DNA from: Desulfobacteraceae bacterium
GTDB lineage: Bacteria; Desulfobacterota; DSM-4660; Desulfatiglandales; Desulfatiglandaceae
Length of the DNA: 48,072 nucleotides
Reading direction: 5' to 3'
Assembly (NCBI GenBank): GCA_016844935.1
Contig: JAERTK010000083.1
Coordinates: 1 to 48,072 of the forward strand
Below, in pieces: positions 19,860-29,055 of the stretch; position 1 is the first letter of the stretch; every line of letters starts with the position of its first letter. The translations under genes were made by a program, and so were the position numbers. The notes below the pieces were generated by a model that was not told the origin of the DNA, searched no databases, and saw only the letters and a list, made by a program, of their open reading frames with translations.

Positions 19860-21245
19860 ATGAAACCTGTTCGGGAGCTGATGAACCAGAACGAATTCTT
19901 GAAGGGGTTATTTGCAGCCATCCCCTGCGGGGTGATGATTGTTGATTGTGACCGAAGGGTTCTAGTTGTCAACAGCGTCATTGAACGTATTTTTGGTGTA
20001 TCTGATCAGGCTGTGACGGGCATGAGCGGTGGGGAGGTGCTCCGGTGCCTCCATGCGCAAGACAGTCCCGACGGTTGTGGTTTTGGTGATCATTGCCGGA
20101 CCTGCCTGGTGCGAAAAACAGCCCTCGATGCCATCGGCGGACAGCAGATTAACCGGAATCGGGCGGATATGGAGTTGCTGGTCAGGGGAAAACCCCGCAA
20201 CCTGACGCTTCTGGTCAGCGCAGCGCCTTTTGATCATGAAGGCGAGCGGTTGGCGGTGGTGGTCATGGAAGACATTACCGAGCTTTCAACCCTTCGAGCA
20301 CGCCTGAAAACGGAACATTCTTTTGCCGGTATCATCAGTCAGGATGAACGAATGCTCGAACTGTTTGAAACCATTCGTGAGATCGCTGATGTGAATATTC
20401 CGGTTCTCATACAGGGCGAAAGCGGAACCGGAAAAGAGTTGGTGGCATCGGCAATTCATAATGAAGGGCAGAGATCCACGGAACCGTTTGTGCCGGTCAA
20501 TTGCGGTGCTTTGCCGGAAGGGCTTTTGGAAAGCGAACTGTTCGGCCATGTGAAAGGTGCCTTTACGGGCGCCATAAAAGATAAAAAAGGTCGCTTTGAA
20601 CTGGCGCACCGGGGGACGCTTTTCCTCGATGAGGTTGGCGAGATGCCCAAGTCCGTGCAGGTTAAGTTGCTGCGCGTTCTTCAGGAAGGGAATTTCGAAC
20701 AGGTGGGGGGAGAGCGAACCCTGTCTGCGGACGTGCGCCTGATCAGTGCCACCAACCGCGATTTGAAAAAGGAAGTGGGCAACGGAAATTTCCGTGATGA
20801 TCTTTACTACCGCATCAATGTGGTGCCGGTTTTTCTGCTGCCTTTAAGGGAGCGAAAACAGGATATTCCCCTGTTGACGGAACATTTCCTGAGGACCGCC
20901 GGGGACAGGGGCCAGAAAAGTGTGGGGATTTCCAAAGATGCCATGGCCATCATGATCGATTATGCCTGGCCGGGAAATGTTCGTGAGTTGCAGAGCGCCA
21001 TCCGGTTTGCCCTGGTAAAATCACGGGGGCGAGTGATCCAGCCGGAGCATCTACCCCTTGAACTCAAATCGAGCGACATCAGACGCCAAGCCCGTGGCCC
21101 CAAGCGAAAGCTCAATGGACCGGATGTGAGCCGGGCTCTCATCCAAAGTGGTGGTAATAAAGCCAAAGCCGCCAGAATTCTGGGTGTGGGCCGGGCGACC
21201 CTCTACCGATTTCTGTCTGATCGGCCGGACTTAGTCTCTTCCTGA
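19860..21245 (+). CDS. PAS-containing sigma-54-dependent activator
   Basis: 461 residues of the NtrC class. An N-terminal PAS-like sensor (residues about 12-140) carries an unusual cysteine set, Cys63-x9-Cys73-x5-Cys79-x2-Cys82. It is followed by the AAA+ domain with Walker A GESGTGKE, the sigma-54 contact loop GAFTGA, Walker B TLFLDEVGEMP and the arginine-finger region. A Fis-type helix-turn-helix closes it (NKAKAARILGVGRATLYRFL). It lacks a receiver, so it senses directly, and the cysteines suggest redox or metal sensing (inference). The ribosome site GAAGGAGATGAA precedes the ATG. The 290 bases before it hold no gene I can see. It lies between two hybrid kinases. Confidence 0.9.
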   Translation: MKPVRELMNQNEFLKGLFAAIPCGVMIVDCDRRVLVVNSVIERIFGVSDQAVTGMSGGEVLRCLHAQDSPDGCGFGDHCRTCLVRKTALDAIGGQQINRNRADMELLVRGKPRNLTLLVSAAPFDHEGERLAVVVMEDITELSTLRARLKTEHSFAGIISQDERMLELFETIREIADVNIPVLIQGESGTGKELVASAIHNEGQRSTEPFVPVNCGALPEGLLESELFGHVKGAFTGAIKDKKGRFELAHRGTLFLDEVGEMPKSVQVKLLRVLQEGNFEQVGGERTLSADVRLISATNRDLKKEVGNGNFRDDLYYRINVVPVFLLPLRERKQDIPLLTEHFLRTAGDRGQKSVGISKDAMAIMIDYAWPGNVRELQSAIRFALVKSRGRVIQPEHLPLELKSSDIRRQARGPKRKLNGPDVSRALIQSGGNKAKAARILGVGRATLYRFLSDRPDLVSS

Positions 21246-21300
21246 TTGAACATCCAGATTTCTTGACGGTTACTTTCCCATTATTGAAAGTTGAAAGCGC

Positions 21301-24021
21301 ATGAAGAACCGGGCAGTGAAACGATTCAGAATTTTCGGATTATCCACTGATAGAATTTTCAGGGCGGCGTCCCTGAGGATCATGGTCCCCGTGGGATTGA
21401 CGTTTATCCTGTTTCTCCTGAGCGTTTTCCTGTTCTTTATTCCTTTTATGGAAGAGCAGCTCATGGGGCAGAAACGCCAGCTGATCCGGGATCTGACTGA
21501 CAACGCATGGAGCCTACTGGGGCAATATGAGGCGGAAGTGAAGAGTGGAAAACTATCCCTTAAGAAGGCGCAGAAAAGGGCCATGAACCGTATTCGGAAA
21601 CTGCGCTATGGCCCGGAGGGCAAGGATTATTTCTGGATCAACGACATGCAACCGAAGATGGTGATGCACCCCTACCGAACCGACCTTGACGGTCAGGACT
21701 TGTCCGATTTCACAGATCCCGACGGCACACGGGTCTTTGTGGAATTTGTCAAGACCGTGAAAGACCACACTGCCGGGTACGTGGGCTATGCATGGCAATG
21801 GAAAGACGATCCGGATCGAATGGCACCCAAGATTTCTTATGTGAAAGCCTTCAAGCCATGGGGCTGGATTGTGGGAACCGGTGTCTATGTGGAAGAGGTT
21901 TCAGAGGAGATAGCCTCTTTCAGCCGGAGGGTGATCTTTGTTTCATCGGTGATTCTGCTCGTGGTTCTGCTTTTTGCCCTTTATATTATCCTGGAGAGTG
22001 TAAAAAACGAACGCAGAAGAATGCGGATCGACGAAAAACTTCACGAAAGTGAAAAAATGTTTCGAAATTTGTGTGAGGAAGCGCCCTTCGGTATTTCCAT
22101 TACGGACTCGGATCACTGTTTCGAATATTTGAATCAAAAGTTCGTTGATCTTTTCGGTTATACCAAAGGGGATATCCCCGATAAGGAATCCTGGTTCAAG
22201 AAGGCCTATCCAGATAAAGATTACAGGGAAAAGATCCGCTCAACCTGGCATAACGATCAGCGTAATGAAAACTGGGGTCTAATTGAAAAAAATAATATGG
22301 CCCGCGTTTTTTCAGTACGATGTAAAAATGGAGAGGAAAAGATAATTCGTTTCGGGGTCGTTCCACTGGAAGAAGGAAAGCAATTTCTGACCTATCAGGA
22401 TATTACCGAAGCGTCCAGAATGGAGTCGGCACTCAGGGAGAGTGAAAGAAAGTTTATGGGGCTCTACGATGAATCCAGCAAGGCTCTGGAGATATATCGC
22501 TCCTTTTTGCTTTCATCGGCGGATGCCATTGTTCTATACGACATGGCCGGGAAAGCACAATATGTGAACCGGGCATTTACGGAAATATTTGGATGGACCG
22601 AGAAGGAAGTGCTTGATCAACGGGTTCCATTTCTGCCCGAATCTGAAAGGGAAAAGGCCATGGGGATTATCACTGATATCATAACCAATGGTACCTCCTG
22701 CCATAACCTTGTCACCAAGCGACTTACGAAGGATGGGCGTTTGCTGGATGTGAGCATCAGTGCTTCCCGATTTGAAACGTATGAGGGTAAAGCATCCGGG
22801 CTGTTTGTGATTCTTCGCGATATTTCTGAAAAAAAGGCCCTTGAAACCCAATTCTATGAAGCCCAGAAAATGGAATCCGTTGGGACCCTGGCAGGGGGTA
22901 TCGCCCATGATTTCAACAATCTGCTCATGGCAATCCAGGGAAATGTCTCAATCATCCTTTTAAACCAGAATCTGGATGATGGTGAATGCCAAAGAATAAA
23001 AAATATTGAACAGTATATTCAAAAAGGCGCGCATTTAACAAAACAGCTCCTGGGATTCGCAAGGGGGGGGAAGTATGAGGTAAAGACTACGGATTTAAAC
23101 GATCTGATCAGAAATGGTATTACCATGTTCACCCAGGCGAAGAAAGAGATTACCGTCCATATGGAATTGGACGAGGATATCTGGATGGTGGAGGTGGACC
23201 AGGGGCAGATTGATCAGGTGTTGTTGAATCTTTATGTGAACGCGGCCCAGGCCATGCCCGAAGGGGGAGAAATATTCGTTTATACACGGAATCAAAACCT
23301 GTCCCAAGACCTGGTAAAAACATTAGATCTCGACCCGGGCCGGTATGTAAAAGTATCTGTGGCCGATGCAGGCATGGGTATGGATGAAGCCATCCGGCAA
23401 AGAATTTTTGACCCGTTTTTCACAACGAGGGACGTGGGGGAGGGGACCGGGCTTGGGCTCGCTTCAGCTTACGGAATTATTCGGAATCATGGAGGCGTCA
23501 TCAATGTGGAGAGCAAGGCGGGTATGTGGACCACCATCAGTTTCTACCTGCCGGCCAGCGCCTCCGATTTATCGGTGGAAACGTCGGCGCCCCTGGATGG
23601 GTGGATTCACAAGGGTGATGAGACGGTGCTGCTTGTGGATGATGAAGAGATGATCCTCGATGTCGGTACGGAGTTTCTGAAACTAATGGGGTACCGCGTC
23701 GTGATAGCGGAAAACGGGACTCAGGCGCTTCAATTGTATGAGGAGAAACGTGATGAAATTGCCCTGGTGATCCTTGATATGGTCATGCCGGACATGACGG
23801 GGGGGGACTGTTTTGATAAACTGAGGGATATGAACCCCACGGTAAAAGTTCTTTTGTCCAGTGGTTACAGTGTAGATGGCCAGGCGAGCAAGATATTGGA
23901 CCGTGGGTGCAACGGGTTTATCCAGAAACCTTTCAAAATAGAGCATCTTTCAAAAAAGATTCGGGAGATTTTGGGCTCACCTGAGGCCATTTTATCGGGG
24001 GAAACAGGGGTAAATCAATAA
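21301..24021 (+). CDS. Cache-PAS-PAS hybrid histidine kinase
   Basis: 906 residues. A membrane helix (about 27-48) leads to a periplasmic single-Cache domain ([18 protein letters not shown]... [14 protein letters not shown]) and a second helix (about 215-235, [20 protein letters not shown]). Two PAS domains follow (about 250-370 and 390-510), then a kinase core with [11 protein letters not shown] (His536), an N box and [15 protein letters not shown], and a C-terminal receiver with Asp826 ([11 protein letters not shown]). The Cache domain normally binds small carboxylates or similar extracellular ligands. It starts 55 bases after the sigma-54 activator, so the two may form one signalling unit. 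The ribosome site is weak. Confidence 0.9.
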   Translation: MKNRAVKRFRIFGLSTDRIFRAASLRIMVPVGLTFILFLLSVFLFFIPFMEEQLMGQKRQLIRDLTDNAWSLLGQYEAEVKSGKLSLKKAQKRAMNRIRKLRYGPEGKDYFWINDMQPKMVMHPYRTDLDGQDLSDFTDPDGTRVFVEFVKTVKDHTAGYVGYAWQWKDDPDRMAPKISYVKAFKPWGWIVGTGVYVEEVSEEIASFSRRVIFVSSVILLVVLLFALYIILESVKNERRRMRIDEKLHESEKMFRNLCEEAPFGISITDSDHCFEYLNQKFVDLFGYTKGDIPDKESWFKKAYPDKDYREKIRSTWHNDQRNENWGLIEKNNMARVFSVRCKNGEEKIIRFGVVPLEEGKQFLTYQDITEASRMESALRESERKFMGLYDESSKALEIYRSFLLSSADAIVLYDMAGKAQYVNRAFTEIFGWTEKEVLDQRVPFLPESEREKAMGIITDIITNGTSCHNLVTKRLTKDGRLLDVSISASRFETYEGKASGLFVILRDISEKKALETQFYEAQKMESVGTLAGGIAHDFNNLLMAIQGNVSIILLNQNLDDGECQRIKNIEQYIQKGAHLTKQLLGFARGGKYEVKTTDLNDLIRNGITMFTQAKKEITVHMELDEDIWMVEVDQGQIDQVLLNLYVNAAQAMPEGGEIFVYTRNQNLSQDLVKTLDLDPGRYVKVSVADAGMGMDEAIRQRIFDPFFTTRDVGEGTGLGLASAYGIIRNHGGVINVESKAGMWTTISFYLPASASDLSVETSAPLDGWIHKGDETVLLVDDEEMILDVGTEFLKLMGYRVVIAENGTQALQLYEEKRDEIALVILDMVMPDMTGGDCFDKLRDMNPTVKVLLSSGYSVDGQASKILDRGCNGFIQKPFKIEHLSKKIREILGSPEAILSGETGVNQ

Positions 24022-24072
24022 AATCTCACGAAAATTTGTAAAATCACCGGGTTTTTAAATTTTTTTTAATTC

Positions 24073-24086
24073 TTGACTTAAATCAA
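24073..24086 (+). promoter_or_regulatory. FNR/CRP-type palindrome
   Basis: TTGACTTAAATCAA matches the FNR-class consensus TTGAT-N4-ATCAA in all but one position. It lies in an AT-rich 165-base gap, about 125 bases before the HD/ferredoxin gene pair, and TATAAT occurs at 24108-24113. It may put this pair under an anaerobiosis or redox regulator. Confidence 0.45.
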
Positions 24087-24209
24087 GGTGTTTTGTCTAT
24101 CATGGGCTATAATTCCCGCAAATGTTGGTGCCATTAAGTCTGCTTTTGTGCAGTGTGTATCTGAATTTTAATAAAATGCAATCGGTTGAAAATTGAGAAG
24201 GGGGATATC

Positions 24210-24938
24210 ATGAAATGCCCGGGACAGGACAGCCAGTATTGGAAACCGGGGGCGGTTTTTGATGTCAAATGCCCAAAGTGCGGAAACGAAGTGGAGTTTT
24301 TTAAGGATGACCCCACACGGAAATGCTCCAAATGCGGTCACCGTTTTTTGAACCCGGATCTGGATTTCGGGTGCGCATCCTACTGCCAGTACGCGGAGGA
24401 GTGCATCGGAAACCTCCCTCCCGAACTCCTTAAAGGCAAGGAGGATCTGTTGAAGGACAGGGTGGCCATTGAGATGAAGCGCTATTTCAAACAGGATTTT
24501 AAAAGAATCGGTCATTCAAGCCGTGTGGCACGATATGCCGAACAGATCGGACGGGAAGAACAGGGGAACCTGGCGGTTATCCTATCCGCTGCCTATCTCC
24601 ACGATATCGGTATCAAGGAGGCTGAAAGCAAATATAACAGCACCGCTGCCCGGTATCAGGAAAAGGAAGGCCCTCCCATTGCCAGGGAGATCCTCATTAA
24701 GCTGGGTGCTGCCGAAGGGATCATTGACGAGGTGTGCCATATCATCGGCCATCACCATCATCCCGAAAAAGAGGAAACCATTAATTTCAAGAGCGTTTTC
24801 GACGCGGATTTGATCGCCAACCTGGAAGAAATGAAAAAGGAGAACCCCTCCCAAGAGGAGAAGTCGGACCCCGTTCCGTCAAAATCATTTTTGACGGATA
24901 GTGGCCGAAAACTCGCCGAAAAAATATTGGCAAAATGA
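24210..24938 (+). CDS. Zinc-ribbon HD-domain protein
   Basis: 242 residues. The N-terminal part has CPKC and CSKC knuckles about 17 residues apart and a further CASYCQYAEEC motif, together a metal-binding ribbon. An HD phosphohydrolase domain follows, with IGHSSRVARYA, LHDIGI, GHHHH and FDADL supplying the H...HD...D metal ligands. The substrate is not evident; stand-alone HD proteins act on nucleotides or phosphodiesters. AGAAGGGGG supports the ATG at 24210. The next gene, a ferredoxin-like protein, begins 18 bases downstream, so they form an operon. Confidence 0.85.
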   Translation: MKCPGQDSQYWKPGAVFDVKCPKCGNEVEFFKDDPTRKCSKCGHRFLNPDLDFGCASYCQYAEECIGNLPPELLKGKEDLLKDRVAIEMKRYFKQDFKRIGHSSRVARYAEQIGREEQGNLAVILSAAYLHDIGIKEAESKYNSTAARYQEKEGPPIAREILIKLGAAEGIIDEVCHIIGHHHHPEKEETINFKSVFDADLIANLEEMKKENPSQEEKSDPVPSKSFLTDSGRKLAEKILAK

Positions 24939-24956
24939 GAAATAAGGAGAAAGCCC

Positions 24957-25706
24957 ATGAAAGTCATGCGTAAGATCATTGAAATAGACGAGGAACGCTG
25001 TGACGGGTGTGGAGAGTGCGTGCCCGCCTGTGCCGAAGGCGCCATAGAGATAGTTGATGGAAAAGCCCGCGTGGTGGCGGATAAATACTGTGATGGATTG
25101 GGCGCCTGTATGGGTGAATGCCCCAATGATGCACTCGAGATTGTGGAGCGCGAAGCGGATGATTTCGACGAAGAGGCGGTGGAAGCATACTTGAAGGAAA
25201 AGGAAAAGACAGAGAAACCGGAGAAGACCCTTCCGGTTTCCGGTTGCCCCTCCTCCCAGATCAAGACTTTTATTCCCACGGGTGCGAAAGGCGGGGGCTC
25301 GTCGAATCTCTCTCACTGGCCGGTTCAAATTCATCTCATCCAGCCCCAAGCCCCTTTTCTTAAAGGTGCGGACCTGCTGGTTGCAGCGGATTGTACGCCA
25401 TTTGCCTACGCCAATTTTCACCAGGATTATCTTAAGGGAAAGGCGGTCATGATCGGATGTCCGAAGCTCGATGACGGGGAAGCTTATATTCAGAAATTCA
25501 CCGATATCTTCAACACAGCGGAGATCAAGAGCATCACGGTTCTGGTCATGGAAGTGCCATGCTGTTCAGCGTTGCCCGTGATGATCCAGCGCGCCATGCG
25601 GGCGGCAAAGAAAGAGATTCCAATGGAAGTCCAAGTGATCAGCACCCGTGGAGAGGTGTTGAAAAACAATGAAAAGCCCCTTGGTAACCTTCAGACAATA
25701 GCTTGA
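24957..25706 (+). CDS. 4Fe-4S ferredoxin-like protein
   Basis: 249 residues. The first cluster is CDGCGECVPAC (Cys15, 18, 21, 25). The second is spaced unusually, CDGLGACMGECP, a variant common in a deltaproteobacterial and clostridial family of ferredoxin-like proteins. After a charged linker, the C-terminal 150 residues contain more cysteines (CPSS, AADC, GCPKL, VPCCSAL) and resemble the electron-accepting or metal-binding end of those proteins. AAGGAG lies before the ATG. Its exact partner is unknown. The pairing with an HD protein and the FNR-like site upstream suggest a redox-linked role (inference). Confidence 0.85.
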   Translation: MKVMRKIIEIDEERCDGCGECVPACAEGAIEIVDGKARVVADKYCDGLGACMGECPNDALEIVEREADDFDEEAVEAYLKEKEKTEKPEKTLPVSGCPSSQIKTFIPTGAKGGGSSNLSHWPVQIHLIQPQAPFLKGADLLVAADCTPFAYANFHQDYLKGKAVMIGCPKLDDGEAYIQKFTDIFNTAEIKSITVLVMEVPCCSALPVMIQRAMRAAKKEIPMEVQVISTRGEVLKNNEKPLGNLQTIA

Positions 25707-25721
25707 GAGGGGTCAAAATAA

Positions 25722-25753
25722 AGAGCGGGTCCTTCGCTGGAAGGCCCCGCTCT
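25722..25753. terminator. Hairpin between converging genes
   Basis: AGAGCGGG pairs with CCCGCTCT around a partly paired loop. It is followed by TCTTGTTT on the plus strand, and AT-rich sequence also lies on the other side. It can serve both the ferredoxin gene and the carboxyltransferase gene that ends at 25772. Confidence 0.7.
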
Positions 25754-25771
25754 TCTTGTTTGTGGTGTGTG

Positions 25772-27505
25772 CTATCCCTTGATAATTCTGGGGAGCATCA
25801 TGTGATGGTGGGGGCAGATGGAAATGGGATTCTGGTACGAACACCCCGCAAAAGCTGCAATATATTTCCGGAGCATGGGGAAGGAGACGATTTCGTCCAC
25901 ATAGCCCCTGTTGGCGCAGTACAATGGCCTGGAATTGTCATGGTATTGCTGGGCCAGGTCATTCATTTTGTCAATGACGGGCCCCAGAGGCCGCCCGGCA
26001 TCCTTCTCCTTGACCAGCCTTCGTGCAAATGAAGCGGCGGCAGCCGTCTCGCCATGCATTACCTGAATTTCAGTGGTTGGTGTTCCAAGGGTAAAGGCAT
26101 TGTGGTTGTTGCTCGTCGGGCCCCCCATGATGTAATGGGCTGCCGCGGTACCCTTCCTGAGTACAATACAGATCTGGGGAACGTCCGTTTGTTCGATGGA
26201 ATAGATGAGGGACTGGCCGAGGGCCAGGAGTTCCGCTTTTTCGGCGATATCTCCCACATCAATACCGGATGTGTCTTGAAACCACACGATGGGGACCCGG
26301 TCCCTGCCGCACAGGGTGACGAATTCATTCATCTTGATCAGGCCCTGGCGGTACAGTTTCCCGCCAATGCCGGGGTAGGGCGCGTATTCAGGATATTTGG
26401 CCCCCAGAAAACCCTGTCGATTTCCGATAAACGCCATGAGGAATCCGTTGATCTTAGCCAGTCCCGTATAGACCTCGGGGCCGTAGTCGGGTCTGAATTC
26501 CATGTGTTCGCTGTTATCAAAGATGCGGGCCATCATCTCGTCCAGGTTGTAGCTTCGTTTCTGGTTGAAGGCCACGATGCTGTTGATGTCTTCCCCCGAA
26601 AATTTTGGCTCCTTGGGCTCCGCCACCCTGAAAAAGTTGGGATCATAGGCCGGACACATTTCCACATATTTCTTGAGGGCGTCCAGGACCCCTTCCTCGG
26701 TTTCATAGACTTCTTTAAAAAAACCTGTTTCGCTGAAATGGATGGGAACGCTGCCCGGCGGCACCTCCTTAAAGTGACGGGTGGATTCGATCAGTTGTTC
26801 GGCGCCGTCCTCGTCAAATTTGCCCTTGGGGCTCATGCCGCTCACAATGCCGCCGCCCCCGACCGCCACATTGGCGTCCTTGTGGGCCAACAGAATGGTA
26901 GGGCTGATGCCCTGGTATCCGCCCCCTGCGGGGTTGGTGCCGTAGATGCCGGCCAGGACCGGCAGCCCCACTTTTTCCAGTTCAGCATGGCGGAAAAAGG
27001 TGGTGCCGTTCCCCCTTCGGCCGGCGTACACTTCGTGCTGTTCGGGTAGTTTTACGCCGCTGCAGTTCACGATCCATACCAGCGGGATGTGCAGCCGCTT
27101 GGCCATATCCGTGACGCGAAGCTGGTTCTCCGCCTGTCCGGCGATCCAGGCGCCAGCCATGACTTTGTTGTTGAAACCGATGACAACGGCCCATTTGCCG
27201 TTGATTTTGGCCAGTCCGTCAACAACGCCGGTGGTGCCTTCGTTGTTGAACAGGGGATCTAGAAGGGTGCGAAGCGGGCACCAGGTACCCGGATCGATAA
27301 GGTATTCGATCCGTTCCCAAATGTTCAGCTGCCCGCGTTTCTTGAGGATTTTTTCAGGGAGGCCCGCGTTCTTGACCGCTTGAACCGCCTCGGCCACCTG
27401 CTTTTCGACCCCTTTGATGCTTTCTACGTTTTCCCTGGCCGCTTCCACTTGCTTTTCAGTAAGAGGCTTGCCGAAAGGGGTCATTGTTTCAAAATATGGT
27501 TTCAT
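25772..27505 (-). CDS. gcdA: Glutaconyl-CoA decarboxylase alpha (carboxyltransferase) subunit
   Basis: 577 residues of the acyl-CoA carboxyltransferase fold, closest in my recognition to GcdA, which moves CO2 from glutaconyl-CoA to biotin in the sodium-pumping decarboxylase. Both crotonase-like halves are present: the first has TTGVVDGLAKINGKW and GTNPAGGGYQGISP, the second SGIDVGDIAEKAELL and MGGPTSNNHNAFTLG. The ATG at 27505 has CGGAGGAAACC upstream. The dehydrogenase gene for the preceding step lies directly upstream on the same strand, which supports glutaconyl-CoA rather than propionyl-CoA as substrate. The biotin carrier and membrane subunits are not in the window. Confidence 0.85.
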   Translation of the reverse strand: MKPYFETMTPFGKPLTEKQVEAARENVESIKGVEKQVAEAVQAVKNAGLPEKILKKRGQLNIWERIEYLIDPGTWCPLRTLLDPLFNNEGTTGVVDGLAKINGKWAVVIGFNNKVMAGAWIAGQAENQLRVTDMAKRLHIPLVWIVNCSGVKLPEQHEVYAGRRGNGTTFFRHAELEKVGLPVLAGIYGTNPAGGGYQGISPTILLAHKDANVAVGGGGIVSGMSPKGKFDEDGAEQLIESTRHFKEVPPGSVPIHFSETGFFKEVYETEEGVLDALKKYVEMCPAYDPNFFRVAEPKEPKFSGEDINSIVAFNQKRSYNLDEMMARIFDNSEHMEFRPDYGPEVYTGLAKINGFLMAFIGNRQGFLGAKYPEYAPYPGIGGKLYRQGLIKMNEFVTLCGRDRVPIVWFQDTSGIDVGDIAEKAELLALGQSLIYSIEQTDVPQICIVLRKGTAAAHYIMGGPTSNNHNAFTLGTPTTEIQVMHGETAAAASFARRLVKEKDAGRPLGPVIDKMNDLAQQYHDNSRPLYCANRGYVDEIVSFPMLRKYIAAFAGCSYQNPISICPHHHMMLPRIIKG

Positions 27506-27527
27506 GGTTTCCTCCGAATGGGGTCCC

Positions 27528-28691
27528 TTAGCGGTTCGCTTTTCGAATGCCCAATTGATCCAGGGCAACGATCATCTTACAGATGTTGGTTGAACCTTCC
27601 ACCAGCTGGTAGGTGGGCGCGTCCCGGTAATAACGAGCCACCGGGTATTCCGTTGAGTAGCCGTAGGCACCGAGGATTTTCATGGCCACCTGGCTCGCTT
27701 TAACGGCAATTTCACCGGCCACGTATTTGGCTTGGGCTACTTCCAGGGTGTTTCCCAGGTTGCCCTGATCTTTCTGCCAGGCAGCCTTGTAAACCACCAG
27801 GCGGGCCGCTTCGATCTCCGCGGTAATCTGCCCGATCATGTCCTGGTTCATCTGAAACCCTCCGATGGGTTTCCCGAACTGCTCTCTTTCCTGGCAATAG
27901 GCGGTGGCCGCATCCAGACACGCCTGCGCCAGACCGATGCCGCCGGCGGCGGCGGAAAGCCGGGTCTGGTTCAGGGATCCGAAAACGATTTTGGCACCGT
28001 CACCGGGTTTCCCCAGGATGTTTTCTTTGGGAACCTTGGTGTCTTCCAGGTAAATTTCGCCGGTTGGGGATGACCGGGAGCCCATTTTGTCCAGATCCGT
28101 GGTGGAGATACCGTTGAAATTTTTCGGTTCAATCACAAATGCGGATAAACCCCGGCCTCGGGCGTCTTTGTCCGTATAGGCATAAAATATGAGGGCGTCG
28201 GCGACGCTGGTATTGGATATCCAGGTTTTTGAGCCGTTAATCAGCCAATGATCCCCTTTGTCCTGTGCGGTGGATTTCATGGCCATCACGTCGGAGCCGG
28301 CGTTCGGTTCTGTGATACCGAAACCGCCCATGTATTCAGCTGTCACCAGCTTTGAGATGTATTTTTCCTTGAGTTCATCCGTGCCGTAGCGAAAAATGGT
28401 GAAGGCGCAACCAAGGGTCTGCATATTGATCTGGACCCGAAGGGAGCTGGAAGCCCTGGCAATCTCCTCTGTGAGGATTATGGCCGCCAGCCAGCCCATT
28501 TCGTTTCCGCCGTATTCCTCGGGGATGACCGTTCCAAAAAACCCCAGCTCTCCCATGGGTTTGATGACTTCTTCGTAGGGGAAGTAGTGCTTTTCATCCC
28601 ATTCGTCCGCATGGGGAGCAATTTTCTCAGCGGCAAAATCCCGTGCCATATCGCGGAGCATCTGCAGTTCTTCGCTTAATCCAAAATCCAT
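27528..28691 (-). CDS. Glutaryl-CoA dehydrogenase (likely non-decarboxylating)
   Basis: 387 residues, an acyl-CoA dehydrogenase with the flavin motif GGFGITEPNAGSDV and the catalytic base in LVEGSTNICKM (Glu365). From memory it resembles the non-decarboxylating glutaryl-CoA dehydrogenase of Desulfococcus multivorans along its length, including the C-terminal end LDQLGIRKANR; no alignment was run. It would oxidise glutaryl-CoA to glutaconyl-CoA, which GcdA (22 bases downstream) then decarboxylates with energy conservation, a route used in anaerobic degradation of aromatics and some amino acids. AGGAGG precedes the ATG. Another short-chain acyl-CoA specificity cannot be excluded. Confidence 0.88.
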   Translation of the reverse strand: MDFGLSEELQMLRDMARDFAAEKIAPHADEWDEKHYFPYEEVIKPMGELGFFGTVIPEEYGGNEMGWLAAIILTEEIARASSSLRVQINMQTLGCAFTIFRYGTDELKEKYISKLVTAEYMGGFGITEPNAGSDVMAMKSTAQDKGDHWLINGSKTWISNTSVADALIFYAYTDKDARGRGLSAFVIEPKNFNGISTTDLDKMGSRSSPTGEIYLEDTKVPKENILGKPGDGAKIVFGSLNQTRLSAAAGGIGLAQACLDAATAYCQEREQFGKPIGGFQMNQDMIGQITAEIEAARLVVYKAAWQKDQGNLGNTLEVAQAKYVAGEIAVKASQVAMKILGAYGYSTEYPVARYYRDAPTYQLVEGSTNICKMIVALDQLGIRKANR

Positions 28692-28964
28692 AAATGAACC
28701 TCCTGAAATGTTAAACAGAGTAAGACTTAAATTGATCTAATTTTTCTCATTCGTACGCCTTGTGGATATGAAAGCCCTTAAACATGCAACAATGATTTGA
28801 TTTTCCATAGATTTTCTGCTGAGCACGAGCTTTCAATGCCAGTTCATACCTCTTACAGTATGGAAAAAAAATTGGCAATAGAAATATTCACATTGTAGCT
28901 ACATTTTAACTTTTTTCCCTCAGCCGCTCAGTTTCGGATTTTCGACAGTTTTTTCATTTACCCA

Positions 28965-28993
28965 TTGACATTTACCTTAGAAGGGCCTAGAAA
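28965..28993 (+). promoter_or_regulatory. Promoter of the Fe-S oxidoreductase gene
   Basis: TTGACA at 28965-28970 and TAGAAA at 28988-28993 are separated by exactly 17 bases and lie about 60 bases before the start codon. The rest of the 364-base divergent region (28692-29055) is AT-rich without a recognisable gene. Confidence 0.55.
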
Positions 28994-29055
28994 AGTGAAG
29001 CTATTAAAGATAATGAAGGATAATGGGTTAGAAGATAAACGGAGGAGGTTAATTA

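Noticed and set aside
26054..27049. 331-codon plus-strand frame over the carboxyltransferase gene
   Set aside because: It is antisense to gcdA, which shows full-length family motifs. The plus frame has no recognisable domain.
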